Part shown: piece after piece, positions 46,654 to 55,847 of the stretch | Layout of the letters: each line of letters starts with the position of its first letter | How positions within the stretch are numbered: position 1 is the stretch's first letter | Source of the DNA: Deltaproteobacteria bacterium GWA2_38_16 | GTDB lineage: Bacteria; Bdellovibrionota; JACOXK01; 2-02-FULL-40-11 | Direction of reading: 5' to 3' | Assembly: GCA_001797335.1 (NCBI GenBank) | Contig: MGPE01000002.1 | Span: 112,938 to 176,937 of the forward strand | Length of the DNA: 64,000 nucleotides | Made by a program: the position numbers and the translations under genes | Notes under the pieces: generated by a model | The model's database searches: none | Told to the model about the DNA's origin: nothing | Seen by the model: only the letters and a program-made list of their open reading frames with translations

Positions 46654-48066
46654 TTAGTCAGTATCGAGAGATAATTGTTTTACAAGCTCTCCAACGACGG
46701 CCTTGGCATCCCCAAAGAGCATCCATGTTTTATCTGAAAAGTAGAGTTCGTTATCAATGCCAGCAAATCCTGGATTTTTGCTCCGCTTCACAGCAAAAAC
46801 AGTTTTGGCTTTATCGGCGTCGATAATAGGCATGCCATAAATGGGACTTGTTTTATTATATCTGGCAGCGGGATTGACCACATCATTGGCTCCCAAAACC
46901 AATGCTACATCGCATTGTGGCATATCGGGATTAATTTCATCCATTTCTACAAGGTCTGTATAAGGAATTTCTGCCTCAGCTAAAAGCACATTCATATGTC
47001 CCGGCATTCTTCCGGCTACCGGATGAATAGCAAATTTTACAGTAATCCCCCGTTTCTTTAGTTGGTCGTAAAGTTCTCTCACTTTATGCTGAGCCTGTGA
47101 TACCGCCATCCCATAGCCAGGAATAATGACCACAAGACTTGCTTGCTCTAAAATGAGCGCAGCTCCTTCGGAAGTTTCAGATTTATAAACTTTTTGCTCA
47201 CCATCACTCACGGCTTCGGCTTGCACTTGGCCAAATGCACCAAAGAGCACATTCACGAATGAACGGTTCATGGCTTTACACATAATAATAGAAAGAATTA
47301 AACCACTAGAACCATCCAGGGCACCGGCGGTAATCAAAAGTTTATTATTTAATACAAAACCCATCGCCACCGCCGAAAGTCCAGCATACGCATTTAAAAT
47401 AGAAATAACCGTCGGCATGTCTGCTCCACCAATCGGAATAATCAGAAGCACTCCAAATACCAATGATAGGCCAACGATCCCTAAAAACACGGAAGAGGAC
47501 CAAGCTTCGGCAGGATTCATAACGATAGCAACACCCAGCACCAACGCCAATAACAGTAGTCCAATATTACCTACATTTTGAAGAGGATAGGTTACAGGTC
47601 GTTGTGGAATCCATTTAATTCCCTGGAGTTTTCCAGCCGCCATTAAACTTCCCGTAAACGTAAGATAACCAAGAACAATTTCAACAATAATGGCAGTCAT
47701 TCGAAACGTGGTCAGATTGTGTTGCTCTCCGTGCAACCATAAAAAATATTCCGCAGTTCCTACAAGTCCGGCTGCAAGTCCACCAAAAGCATGGGAAAGA
47801 GCTGTTCGCTGAGGCACCGCTGTCAAAGGAACGCGAGACAGAGGAACCCCCACCACAAATCCCAAGATGATGGCTCCCACAATCCACCCATGATGGATAA
47901 TGATTTGGGGCTGTGCCCATGTGGCCAATATGGCTATAAGCATCGCCGCCACACCAGAGTAAACACCCCAACGGGCACTTTTGGGATCGTTCATCCAATA
48001 GAGCGCAAAAATAAATAGCGCAGCTGAAACAACATAGGCCAGTTGTGTTATCGTATAGATCGTCAT
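46654..48066 (-). CDS. pntB: NAD(P) transhydrogenase beta subunit
   Basis: 470 residues: an N-terminal TM part of about nine helices, then the NADP-binding dIII domain (VIIPGYGMAVSQAQHKVRELYDQL, HPVAGRMPGHMNVLLAEA, DVALVLGANDVVNPAA, KTVFAVKRSKNPGFAGIDNELY). It transfers hydride from NADH to NADP+ driven by the proton gradient. It overlaps the membrane subunit gene by 4 bases. The three-gene split form is complete here. Confidence 0.96.
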   Translation of the reverse strand: MTIYTITQLAYVVSAALFIFALYWMNDPKSARWGVYSGVAAMLIAILATWAQPQIIIHHGWIVGAIILGFVVGVPLSRVPLTAVPQRTALSHAFGGLAAGLVGTAEYFLWLHGEQHNLTTFRMTAIIVEIVLGYLTFTGSLMAAGKLQGIKWIPQRPVTYPLQNVGNIGLLLLALVLGVAIVMNPAEAWSSSVFLGIVGLSLVFGVLLIIPIGGADMPTVISILNAYAGLSAVAMGFVLNNKLLITAGALDGSSGLILSIIMCKAMNRSFVNVLFGAFGQVQAEAVSDGEQKVYKSETSEGAALILEQASLVVIIPGYGMAVSQAQHKVRELYDQLKKRGITVKFAIHPVAGRMPGHMNVLLAEAEIPYTDLVEMDEINPDMPQCDVALVLGANDVVNPAARYNKTSPIYGMPIIDADKAKTVFAVKRSKNPGFAGIDNELYFSDKTWMLFGDAKAVVGELVKQLSLDTD

Positions 48067-48380
48067 TTTTTTACGTTCTCACCTTTAATAATCCCAGGCT
48101 TTACTTTAAACATTTTAAGCATTCTGTCTGTAATGAGAAAGCCGCTCACGATATTGGTCATAGAAGAAAAAAGTGCAATGGCTCCCAAAATGCGTATGGG
48201 TAGCGGATGATCTGAACCCACAACGATAATAGAACCAATAACCGCAATTGCCGAAATAGCATTCGTAATGGACATAAGCGGTGTGTGTAAAAGCCTAGAA
48301 ACACGACCAATCACACCAATACCTATAAAGGTGGACAGCATAAAAACAAAGATCATAGATATGTAATCCATTTGTTCCAT
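48063..48380 (-). CDS. pntAB: NAD(P) transhydrogenase alpha subunit, membrane part
   Basis: 105 residues, three TM helices, matching the C-terminal membrane domain of E. coli PntA (FVMLSTFIGIGVIGRVSRLLHTPLMSITNAISAI-type pattern, shown here with LHTPLMSITNAISAIAVIG). In many non-enteric bacteria PntA is split into this piece and the NAD-binding piece. It lies 2 bases after pntAA. Confidence 0.94.
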   Translation of the reverse strand: MEQMDYISMIFVFMLSTFIGIGVIGRVSRLLHTPLMSITNAISAIAVIGSIIVVGSDHPLPIRILGAIALFSSMTNIVSGFLITDRMLKMFKVKPGIIKGENVKK

Positions 48381-48382
48381 AG

Positions 48383-49540
48383 TTATGCCCCCCCTGATTT
48401 GGCTAACGCTTCTTTAACCCGAGAGTTTACAACCTCACCTTGATGCGTAATGAGAGAACCCTTTTGTATGTCATCTGATAAATCCAGCTGAAAAGCTTTG
48501 TCTTTTGTAAAAGCTAGAACAAACGAAGTTAAATTTCGAGAGAACAAAAGACTTGCATGTGTAGACATCGTAGAGGGCAAATTCAGAGGGGCTATAATTT
48601 TAACTCCATTTTTTGTAACAATGGTTTCACCTGGTTTAGAAAGTTCACAATTTCCCCCGCCCTCTGCTCCTAAATCTACAATAATGGAACCAGAACGCAT
48701 GCTACTCACAATTTCAACTGTAATGAGTTTAGGGGCAAAAACACCCCCAATCAAAGCTGTGGTAATGACAATATCTACCGCTGCACATTGCTGAGCTAAA
48801 AGTTCACGCTGCTTCAGTTTGTCTTCTTGAGATAATTCTTTAGCATATCCTCCACCCGCAGAAGCACTCTCTTTAAGTTCAATTCCCACATATTTGGCTC
48901 CCAAGCTTTCGATCTGTTCTTTCACTTCTGGTCGCACATCGGTGGCAGTAACATTTGCTCCCAAACGCCTTGCTGTTGCAATGGCTTGAAGACCCGCCAC
49001 CGCAGCCCCAATAACAAACACTTTTGCAGGGAAAACCGTTCCAGCAGCCGTCATAAACATGGGAAAATATTTAGGCAGCTCATTGGCCGCCATTAAAACA
49101 CCTTTATAACCAGAAATATTGGCCATGGATGAAAGAGTGTCCATGGATTGCGCTCTGGTCGTTCGAGGGATAGTGTCTGTAGAAAAAGCAGAAATTTTAT
49201 GTGTGGCGAGCTCACGCACGATATTCAAATAACGAAGCGGCATGAGCGAGGCCAAGAGCACGGTTTCTTGTTTTAAAAATTCGATCTCATTTCGACTAGC
49301 AGTTATTTCAGGAGCATTTACTTTAAACACAAGATCCGAAGATCGAGTGATGGCCCTGGGATCTTGCTCTACGGTACACCCCACTTTAAGATAGTCATCA
49401 TCTAAATAAAAAGCTGCTTCTCCAGCACTTTTTTCTATAGAAATCCCATATCCCGCCTGGATTAATTTTTTGCACGACTCCGGAACCAGCGCTACACGAC
49501 GTTCCCCAATACGGGTTTCTTTTAATACTCCAATTTTCAT
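48383..49540 (-). CDS. pntAA: NAD(P) transhydrogenase alpha subunit, NAD-binding part
   Basis: 385 residues of the dI domain. KIGVLKETRIGERRVALVPESC and STDTIPRTTRAQSMDTLSSMANISGY are typical of the alanine dehydrogenase/PNT family. The NAD Rossmann motif is KVFVIGAAVAGLQAIATARRLGA. First gene of the pnt operon on the minus strand. The RTTRAQSMD loop, which in PntA replaces the alanine-dehydrogenase active site, favours the transhydrogenase call. Confidence 0.96.
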   Translation of the reverse strand: MKIGVLKETRIGERRVALVPESCKKLIQAGYGISIEKSAGEAAFYLDDDYLKVGCTVEQDPRAITRSSDLVFKVNAPEITASRNEIEFLKQETVLLASLMPLRYLNIVRELATHKISAFSTDTIPRTTRAQSMDTLSSMANISGYKGVLMAANELPKYFPMFMTAAGTVFPAKVFVIGAAVAGLQAIATARRLGANVTATDVRPEVKEQIESLGAKYVGIELKESASAGGGYAKELSQEDKLKQRELLAQQCAAVDIVITTALIGGVFAPKLITVEIVSSMRSGSIIVDLGAEGGGNCELSKPGETIVTKNGVKIIAPLNLPSTMSTHASLLFSRNLTSFVLAFTKDKAFQLDLSDDIQKGSLITHQGEVVNSRVKEALAKSGGA

Positions 49541-49618
49541 AAGATATTTGGATATAATGCAAAAAAAAGAAGCCCACTACAAGAAAATAATCAAAAATTG
49601 ACCTGAGTTATATTTTAG

Positions 49619-50131
49619 CTAAGAAAAAAGCTTGAGATAGATATTATGTACATCTTGATTAAAGCAAACAATCACTACTTTCTGAGGATAAGGATGATAT
49701 CCACCTTCTAAAAATTTTTTTACTTCTGAAAGCGCAATCTGAGAAGCCCTCTCTATGGGAAAATGATACGCTCCCGTACTAATGGAAGGGAAAGCAATGG
49801 TTTTTAAGGAATATTTTTCTGCCACCGTTAAACAGCTTTGATAACACTTGGCCAAAAGTTCATCCTCATGAGCGTTACCCCCCTGCCACACCGGTCCTAC
49901 AGTATGAATCACCCATGGAGCAAACAAATGATAGCCTTTTGTGATTTTTGCTTCTCCCGTTTTACATCCCTGAAGCGTTCGGCATTCTTCTAAAAGCTCT
50001 GGCCCAGCGGCTCTGTGAATGGCGCCATCGACTCCGCCCCCACCCAAAAGAGTAGAATTAGCAGCGTTTACAATTGCATCCACTCTTTGCTCAGTAATAT
50101 CGCCCACTACAATTTCAATATGACTTTTCAA
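49619..50131 (-). CDS. Macro-domain O-acetyl-ADP-ribose deacetylase
   Basis: 170 residues, a complete YmdB/MacroD-type macro domain: [34 protein letters not shown] with the ADP-ribose-binding Asp and Asn, and [18 protein letters not shown], the phosphate loop. It removes ADP-ribose-derived adducts or deacetylates O-acetyl-ADP-ribose. Lies just after the large phosphodiesterase gene on the same strand, with 7 bases between them. Confidence 0.92.
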   Translation of the reverse strand: MKSHIEIVVGDITEQRVDAIVNAANSTLLGGGGVDGAIHRAAGPELLEECRTLQGCKTGEAKITKGYHLFAPWVIHTVGPVWQGGNAHEDELLAKCYQSCLTVAEKYSLKTIAFPSISTGAYHFPIERASQIALSEVKKFLEGGYHPYPQKVVIVCFNQDVHNIYLKLFS

Positions 50132-50138
50132 AACTGTA

Positions 50139-52622
50139 TTATTTTAATTTAAGCGCTGGTAAAAGAGAAGAAAAATCAAAACTAGATTTAACTTCGGAAA
50201 AATAGGAATCCCCCATCAGATAATGAGTTAAGGTCACAGGCATGCTGCCCCCTCTGGCAATATCAATTTTCCCAGGAGTAACGTTTTGTCCAAAATATAC
50301 TTGTAGAGAATTTTTTTCTTGAAATAATTCCCCTGCATGGCGACCTGGAACACCCGTATTAAATCCCTTCCCTCTGGCCGGAAAAATATTAATGGTCCCT
50401 GCAAGCTGTGTATCATAAATATGTGAGATCTCATGAATGGCATCTAGCCGCTCAATGTTTGCAGATGCCAAAAGCCACTCGGCATCAGAATGCCAACTCC
50501 CCTCTTTTATCCAGCTGGCCATTTCTTTACTTTGCTCTGAAAGTTTTAAGGGATCTCCTTCTACTTTTCCTGTCAGCGAATCTTCCAGCACTTCATATCG
50601 ATACAAATCCCCTGCGCGAATAACGCGTGCTTCCCCCTGAGGAGCAATAATTCTAACCACTTGATGAACGCCAGGACCAAATTGCGACACCTCTTCTCGA
50701 ACCAAACAATAATCTAACGAATCTTTAAGCTGTGTTTTAATTTGAGCAATCCAATCCACATGTTCACCTGACAATAACTCATAATTTCTAAGTACTTCAT
50801 AGGTTGGGTGAACTGCCCAACGATCAGGGTTTACTAAATTTCCTTCTTTGTCGTAAGCATCTCGATAAAATAAATCCATGACAAATGAACCCCCTGCCGT
50901 ACTTCCAAAAACAACATCATATCCGACGATAGAAGATTTCACGAGATCAATCTTGGGAGGGCCTCCTTCATCTGAGGAGATTTTTTTCCAACGAGAAGTC
51001 AGAGGTTTAATCACCCTATCTTCCACATTTATATTGCCTTCTGGAAGATTCACATTCACTTGACCATGATCGGAAATAATCCCAAACAGTGTTTTTGAAT
51101 ACACTCCACTTTCCTTATATAAAGAAATAATTTGAGATACATCTTGATCAAATTTGGGTAAATATGTTTCTAAAACCTCTTTAGAATGGGTTCCAAATTC
51201 ATGGGTTTTATGATCCACCCAAGGATTATACCAAAGCAAAAAATCAGGAATCCCCTCGTCTTCTGTACTTAAAATTTCTCTGGCAATGTCCTCATAATGA
51301 CGTTCTGTCCACAAAAGTTTATTGGCCCACCGTTCTGCATTTCTTTCCAAATAATGAGCTAATTTTTTCCTTTTATGATTGAGCTCTATTTCCACTTGAG
51401 CTCGATGCTTTAAATGTGCAAGCCCAATGGCTTCTGACAAACCTGGTTTAATTTGCATCATGACTTCGCCCAAAAGATAACTAAAACGATCGTCGGCCGC
51501 AGTATCAAACTGAGCCATAAAAGAAACTGTGTGATAGGGTTCTAACTGTTCAAAAAGTGTTTTAGCACCTGCTTCTTTAACCAGTTCTCTTAAACGAATG
51601 CCATCTCGCCCCCAGAAATACATCCACTCTTGTTTTTTGCGATCTACATACGTAAAATTGGGAATGCCGGTTGAATTTTTTACTCCTTTTTTAAATTCTG
51701 GATCAGAAACCATTACCCCCGTTTCTAAAATAGCAATGTTACGGGTTGAAATGGTAGGGGTACTGGAAACAGATTTTTGAACCCACACGCTTTCGTTAGA
51801 AATTGCTTTTAATGTTGGATACAGCATGCTCTGAGAAAGAAGTTCAGATAAATACTGTCCACCAACACCATCCACCATCATCATCACTGCTCTTTTTTTA
51901 GAAATAGAAGCTTTAAAATAGTGAATCGTTTTTTCTAAACCCGCAGTTTCTAACCATTGTAGTTTTGCTTTTCTTAAAACTTCACGATGTTGAAAATCGT
52001 AAAAATAATCCTGGCCAATGGATTGAACCAAAGTGCCAATAAAATGATACAGCTCCATGGCCTTTTGTGGATCTTCTAAAATTTTACCTAAACGAGATTT
52101 TACAAAATCAGGCAAACTCGGATTTTGAGCTAATTTTTGAATTTGTTCATGAATGGCAGTGGAAGCAACGTCTTTCCCATTTTGATATAAAAAAAGTTTT
52201 CCAAATACAATCAGAACTGTTTTTAAATATTCCTTCTTTTGAGGATCTTGCAAAAAAGAGCCCGAGGCACTGTCTATTTTCCCTTCTTCTGCTGTTTTTA
52301 AAAGTTTTTGAAGAACCCCTACTTTTTCAAGCATATACATCATAAAAGGAAAATAGGTCTCATCAAATTCTTCACTTTTAATAAGATGTTTATATTTTTG
52401 ATGGAGTTCTTTATCCCCTAAATCTAATTCATCTAAAAAACTTAAAAGCTTTTCTTCAACAATGTATCCTTTTAGTGTTTCATAAGCAGGTTTAATGGCA
52501 CCAGATCGAACTCCGTCATAAATTTCCACAAAAATATCTGCAAGCCCCGCCTGAGCTTTGATGGGCTGAATAACAAAAGTCAAACCGATGCACCACAGAG
52601 TAATTTTTCTAATCATTTTCAT
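50139..52622 (-). CDS. Large secreted alkaline-phosphatase-superfamily phosphodiesterase
   Basis: 827 residues with a signal peptide (core [18 protein letters not shown]). Residues 20-240 are helical and not recognised. The catalytic domain then begins with [19 protein letters not shown] (metal Asp) and [14 protein letters not shown], which places Thr/Ser as nucleophile. Later metal ligands appear in [17 protein letters not shown] and [11 protein letters not shown]. This is the type I phosphodiesterase/nucleotide pyrophosphatase fold (PglZ/PigN-like superfamily). Probably periplasmic; the substrate is unknown. Two further in-frame Met codons follow closely, so the exact start is uncertain by two residues. 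Confidence 0.83.
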   Translation of the reverse strand: MKMIRKITLWCIGLTFVIQPIKAQAGLADIFVEIYDGVRSGAIKPAYETLKGYIVEEKLLSFLDELDLGDKELHQKYKHLIKSEEFDETYFPFMMYMLEKVGVLQKLLKTAEEGKIDSASGSFLQDPQKKEYLKTVLIVFGKLFLYQNGKDVASTAIHEQIQKLAQNPSLPDFVKSRLGKILEDPQKAMELYHFIGTLVQSIGQDYFYDFQHREVLRKAKLQWLETAGLEKTIHYFKASISKKRAVMMMVDGVGGQYLSELLSQSMLYPTLKAISNESVWVQKSVSSTPTISTRNIAILETGVMVSDPEFKKGVKNSTGIPNFTYVDRKKQEWMYFWGRDGIRLRELVKEAGAKTLFEQLEPYHTVSFMAQFDTAADDRFSYLLGEVMMQIKPGLSEAIGLAHLKHRAQVEIELNHKRKKLAHYLERNAERWANKLLWTERHYEDIAREILSTEDEGIPDFLLWYNPWVDHKTHEFGTHSKEVLETYLPKFDQDVSQIISLYKESGVYSKTLFGIISDHGQVNVNLPEGNINVEDRVIKPLTSRWKKISSDEGGPPKIDLVKSSIVGYDVVFGSTAGGSFVMDLFYRDAYDKEGNLVNPDRWAVHPTYEVLRNYELLSGEHVDWIAQIKTQLKDSLDYCLVREEVSQFGPGVHQVVRIIAPQGEARVIRAGDLYRYEVLEDSLTGKVEGDPLKLSEQSKEMASWIKEGSWHSDAEWLLASANIERLDAIHEISHIYDTQLAGTINIFPARGKGFNTGVPGRHAGELFQEKNSLQVYFGQNVTPGKIDIARGGSMPVTLTHYLMGDSYFSEVKSSFDFSSLLPALKLK

Positions 52623-52725
52623 GGGTTATCCTCATTTCTTCATTTCTATAATAGATAAAAAAGATAAAAATAATAATTAAAGGGGACCTATATATACGTC
52701 AAAAGGGAGGGAAAATCAAGGGTCC

Positions 52726-53205
52726 GTGGTGACTTACAGCGCGAACCACTCTCCAAACGACCAAAGTGTAGTTGATATTGTTAAGTTTTTAAAGAAAAAT
52801 CCTACCCCGCCGGATGAGGTGTTTTTTAAAGAACTCCTAGACAGTGGCCTATCCATTCGAGCTATTGCTATGAAAATCGGTCGTTCCAAGACCTATGTGG
52901 TTAAACATTTAAAGCTTCTGGGTATGTATCAAAAGGGGCGTCGGAGCATTAAACAAGTCCCCTATGGCATGTGCCTCAAAGCAGGAAAATTAATAGAACA
53001 TCCCCAGCAGCAAAAGATCATTCAACTGATAATAAATCTCGAAAACAGTGGCTTTAATAATGAAAAAATTGCCCTAGCATTGAATGCTCAAGGTCTTCGT
53101 TCTAAAAATGGGGTCAAGTGGCAACGATGGACAGTAAAAAATATTTTAGATCGAGAAAACTCAAAATCGCACACTTCAAACATTATTAATAAGAAAATTA
53201 CTTAA
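52726..53205 (+). CDS. Recombinase-like HTH protein without a catalytic domain
   Basis: 159 residues from GTG 52726; a second GTG follows directly, and AAAGGGAGG lies 15 bases upstream, so the start is uncertain. Residues 44-70 form a helix-turn-helix (GLSIRAIAMKIGRSKTYVVKHLKLLG). Residues 85-140 resemble the 'Recombinase' domain of large serine recombinases: PYGMCLKAGKLIEHPQQQKI, then IALALNAQGLRSKNG and W-x3-TVKNIL. The N-terminal catalytic resolvase domain with its Ser is missing. It may be a stand-alone DNA-binding protein or a truncated recombinase. First gene of the accessory region. Confidence 0.65.
   Translation: MVTYSANHSPNDQSVVDIVKFLKKNPTPPDEVFFKELLDSGLSIRAIAMKIGRSKTYVVKHLKLLGMYQKGRRSIKQVPYGMCLKAGKLIEHPQQQKIIQLIINLENSGFNNEKIALALNAQGLRSKNGVKWQRWTVKNILDRENSKSHTSNIINKKIT
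52733..52748 (+). repeat. 16-bp inverted repeat, left copy
   Basis: CTTACAGCGCGAACCA, whose exact reverse complement lies at 56710-56725, nearly 4 kb away. The two copies bracket the accessory region. This copy falls inside the recombinase-like gene and encodes TYSANH. Confidence 0.6.
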
Positions 53206-53230
53206 TATCGCATGCCTTCCACCGCGTAGT

Positions 53231-53362
53231 TTAGATTGTAGCCCACACGACAGTTTCCGTCACTCCCTCCATGAAGATAGGGATGCATTTTTTGATGGAG
53301 TCGATGTCATCTTTAGACCAAGCGTTATTGAGAAAAAGATTGTCATCAAGAATTAATACTTT
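53231..53362 (-). pseudogene. Coding remnant
   Basis: On the minus strand an open stretch of 43 codons ends in TAA. It reads like real protein (LDDNLFLNNAWSKDDIDSI...KCIPIFMEGVT...VWATI) but has no suitable start; a TGA lies immediately in front. Probably the last part of a decayed gene. Family not recognised. It supports the picture of a region shaped by insertion and decay. Confidence 0.35.
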
Positions 53363-53408
53363 TCAAATATGAGAAAGTATTATATAAAGATTTTCCCTCT
53401 ATAGAAAT

Positions 53409-53984
53409 ATGACTTTGCGATTATTTTTATTTCTTTTTTTTATAATTTTAAGTTGTCCTTCCATTGCTCAAACATCAGATGGGAAAAAACTTTCTAAAAG
53501 ATGGGAGGTTGTTAAAAATACCATCGACTTGGGGCATGATATTTTAAGCCGTTCCTCTCAGAATGCGCGATCAGATGATTATAAAAATATTTATGACATT
53601 CTTCATAAATATTTTTCTTATAATAAAGATAAGGTCTATGAAACCAATGTTCATTTTCCCAACATAGAGACGGATCCCTATTGGGATATATATTGTTGGA
53701 TTACTAAAGCTGTAGCCTATGCAGATATATTTACCGGCAGCTCTATATATCTTTGTGAGCCTTTTTTTGAATATGTTGAGAAATATGGTTATTTATATGG
53801 GGCCCAAACATTGATTCATGAAGCTTCGCATTTATTTTATGAGGAAATAGGAGGTCTTCGATCGTGGTCAACTGAATATTTTGCAGAGGTTATGGAAGTT
53901 GCGGCGATGAATGATGCAGAAGAATTAGCTTATAAGTCTAAATATATGACTACCTTTGGTATTAAAGGAAAGTTTCATTGGTAA
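53409..53984 (+). CDS. Secreted M35/lysine-specific metalloendopeptidase-like protein
   Basis: 191 residues with a signal peptide (MTLRLFLFLFFIILSCPSIAQ). The segment AYADIFTGSSIYLCEPFFEYV followed by TLIHEASHLFYEE matches the order 'IYLC-x-FF ... LIHE-x-SH' of deuterolysin/lysine-specific (M35) peptidases, with HEASH at residues 137-141. A downstream Asp as third zinc ligand is less clear (the usual D-x-Y-G motif is not present), so activity is uncertain. Codon use is more AT-rich than in the flanking chromosomal genes, consistent with accessory origin. Confidence 0.65.
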   Translation: MTLRLFLFLFFIILSCPSIAQTSDGKKLSKRWEVVKNTIDLGHDILSRSSQNARSDDYKNIYDILHKYFSYNKDKVYETNVHFPNIETDPYWDIYCWITKAVAYADIFTGSSIYLCEPFFEYVEKYGYLYGAQTLIHEASHLFYEEIGGLRSWSTEYFAEVMEVAAMNDAEELAYKSKYMTTFGIKGKFHW

Positions 53985-54196
53985 TAAATCGTTCCCAATA
54001 GATTTTTTAAAGCGTCGATATCAACTTAGATCAAAGGCCCCCTCATTTTTAACGTTATTGTATTTTTAGTGACAATGCTTATTTAGTTTTGGAAATTAAA
54101 GTCTGTTGGAAGCTGACGCAACTTAACTCCCAAAATGTGAATTCTGAAAGAGTCCAGCTCCAGGATAACAAACAGCGCGTCGGTAAATTGAAAAAG

Positions 54197-54274
54197 TGGT
54201 CTCCCCATTCATGATGGGCTAAAAGCTCTATTAAGAGCTTAATAATGAGCTCTCAAACACAAAAAAGGAGACCA
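54197..54274 (+). promoter_or_regulatory. Structured leader that could hide the transposase ribosome binding site
   Basis: TGGTCTCC (54197-54204) is the exact reverse complement of GGAGACCA (54267-54274), the Shine-Dalgarno region 2 bases before the transposase ATG. Between them lie two more hairpins: CCCAT/ATGGG (54204-54218) and AAGCTCT-ATTA-AGAGCTT (54223-54240). If the outer stem forms in the mRNA, the GGAG is paired and translation is limited, as known for some other insertion sequences. It could alternatively belong to a non-coding RNA of the element. Confidence 0.55.
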
Positions 54275-54276
54275 TA

Positions 54277-55284
54277 ATGGATAATTACGATCACTATGTA
54301 GCAATAGATTGGGCCCAAAGCAATATGGCAATTGCAAGAATGACAAGGGAAGCAGAGAAAATTTCAGTGATTGATGTTCCGTCTGATATTAAGGAATTTC
54401 AATTGTATTTAGAAAGGCTCAGAGGAAAAAAGATTTTAACATTTGAAGAAACGACCACATCGCAATGGCTCTATACGGAATTAAAATCGTATGTGGATGA
54501 GGTCGTGGTGTGTGATCCTTATAGAAATAGACTTTTAAGTGAGGGACCCAAGACAGATAAGATTGATGCTGAAAAACTGGTACAGCTTCTTCGGGCAAAT
54601 TTATTAAAGCCTGTGTTCCATTCGGGAGATGAGTTTATTTATCTAAGGAAACTGGTGAGTGGCTATGAGGACATCGTGCAATTTGGGGTAAGATTTAAAA
54701 ATCAAAGGTCTTCATTATTTAGAGCCAATGGGTTGGACAAAAAAGAGAAAGATCTTAAAGAGCCTTCTGAGCAATTTGTTTTAGAAGGGATAGATCAAGG
54801 GATTGAGGCTTATGAGAAGCAGAAGAGTAGATATGAAAGAGAGTTCAATAGAATTGTCAGTAAAAATTCTATTGTAAGAAATTTAACAAGTTTACCTGGC
54901 ATAGGAAAAATAGGGGCCGTTAAGGTGGCAGCCATTGTTGTAGATCCCAAGAGGTTTAAAGATCGAGGGCAGTTTTTAAGCTACTGTGGACTGATTTGTT
55001 TAGAGAAGATCAGTGGTGGGAAAAGTTATGGGCAAAGAAAACCTCGATATCAAGGGATGCTCAAGGGGGTTTTTAAAACGGCTGCTTTGGGAGCGATTCA
55101 AGGAGAAGGTAAAAATAATTCTATGAGGCAATTTTATGATTATTTAATGAGAGAGAAAAATTATGCTGAGCATAATGCAAGGCATGCAGTTGCTAGAAGA
55201 ATTGCAGTATTGACTTTGGGTGTTTTAAAGAGTGGGAAAAAATATCATCCTAGAGGGAGATTACAATGTAACAAAACTTTGTGA
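54277..55284 (+). CDS. IS110-family transposase (DEDD recombinase)
   Basis: 335 residues. The N-terminal RuvC-like domain has YVAIDWAQSNMAIARM (D11), LTFEETTTSQWLYTEL (E57/E58) and GPKTDKIDAEKLVQLLR (D94, D97), the IS110 DEDD tetrad. The C-terminal Tnp20-type domain has LTSLPGIGKIGAVKVAAI and FLSYCGLICLEKISGGKSYGQRKPRYQ, the region that carries the catalytic Ser in this family. The frame is intact and likely functional. IS110 elements have no long terminal inverted repeats and use a bridge RNA from a non-coding end; both flanks here are non-coding and structured. Exact element ends not determined. Confidence 0.92.
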   Translation: MDNYDHYVAIDWAQSNMAIARMTREAEKISVIDVPSDIKEFQLYLERLRGKKILTFEETTTSQWLYTELKSYVDEVVVCDPYRNRLLSEGPKTDKIDAEKLVQLLRANLLKPVFHSGDEFIYLRKLVSGYEDIVQFGVRFKNQRSSLFRANGLDKKEKDLKEPSEQFVLEGIDQGIEAYEKQKSRYEREFNRIVSKNSIVRNLTSLPGIGKIGAVKVAAIVVDPKRFKDRGQFLSYCGLICLEKISGGKSYGQRKPRYQGMLKGVFKTAALGAIQGEGKNNSMRQFYDYLMREKNYAEHNARHAVARRIAVLTLGVLKSGKKYHPRGRLQCNKTL

Positions 55285-55292
55285 CAGACCTT

Positions 55293-55426
55293 CAAGACTA
55301 AAAAATTCTAACCTCAATATTGAGAAGGGATAATGGTCTTGCAGGTGAGGAGAAAGAGCTCAATCAGCATGATAACACAATAATACTTGTTGTTGATAGT
55401 TCATTTCAGTCGGTTAGCCTCTCCTC
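55293..55426 (+). ncRNA. Candidate IS110 bridge RNA (right-end structured region)
   Basis: Immediately after the transposase stop. A first stem CAAGAC (55293-55298) / GTCTTG (55336-55341) encloses two unpaired stretches and an apical CTCA-ATAT-TGAG hairpin (55313-55324). A second stem GAGGAGA (55347-55353) / TCTCCTC (55420-55426) encloses another large loop with an inner AACA...TTGTT pairing. Two consecutive stems with big internal loops are the layout of target- and donor-binding loops in IS110 bridge RNAs. A further perfect hairpin CATGGA/TCCATG follows at 55452-55469. Only pairing was seen; function is inferred. Confidence 0.4.
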
Positions 55427-55635
55427 TATATGCCTGAGATTTATTTTAGCCCATGGAGAAATATCCATGAGAGCTCAGATAGACGCATAGGGAATACTGT
55501 CAATAAAGAAAAGACTGTTAAGACGGAAAAATGAAGAGACAATGAATTTTATGTCAATATATTTGGGAGACCGTACGGCAAAAAATACAAAATTTTGCTC
55601 AATGCAGAGGTTTTTTCTTGACTTACTTTTTCATA

Positions 55636-55666
55636 GACATGCTGAGGACGAAGTCCGAAGCATCTC
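55636..55666 (-). repeat. Dispersed palindromic repeat, copy 2
   Basis: On the minus strand: GAGA-TGCT-TCG, a GAC/GTC central stem, CTC-AGCA-TGTC. Same framework as the copies at 36653 and 56438, but the variable stem is TGCT/AGCA. No coding function. Confidence 0.55.
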
Positions 55667-55847
55667 GTCGATAACAGAGTAACATCATTAATTTTCAAAA
55701 AATTGAGGGAGTTGAAAGAGATGGCTTTTCTATTAAGGTGGAAATCTAATCTTGGTTATAATTTGATTGATAATCAAAAAAAAATCTGAAAGTATGAAAG
55801 TGAGTTATTCAGATTTTAGTTATAAATAAAGCATAAGGTGGTTTTGA

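Noticed and set aside
53984-54190. Possible further gene upstream of the IS110 leader
   Set aside because: Stops in all frames and no ribosome binding site; treated as the left non-coding flank of the element.
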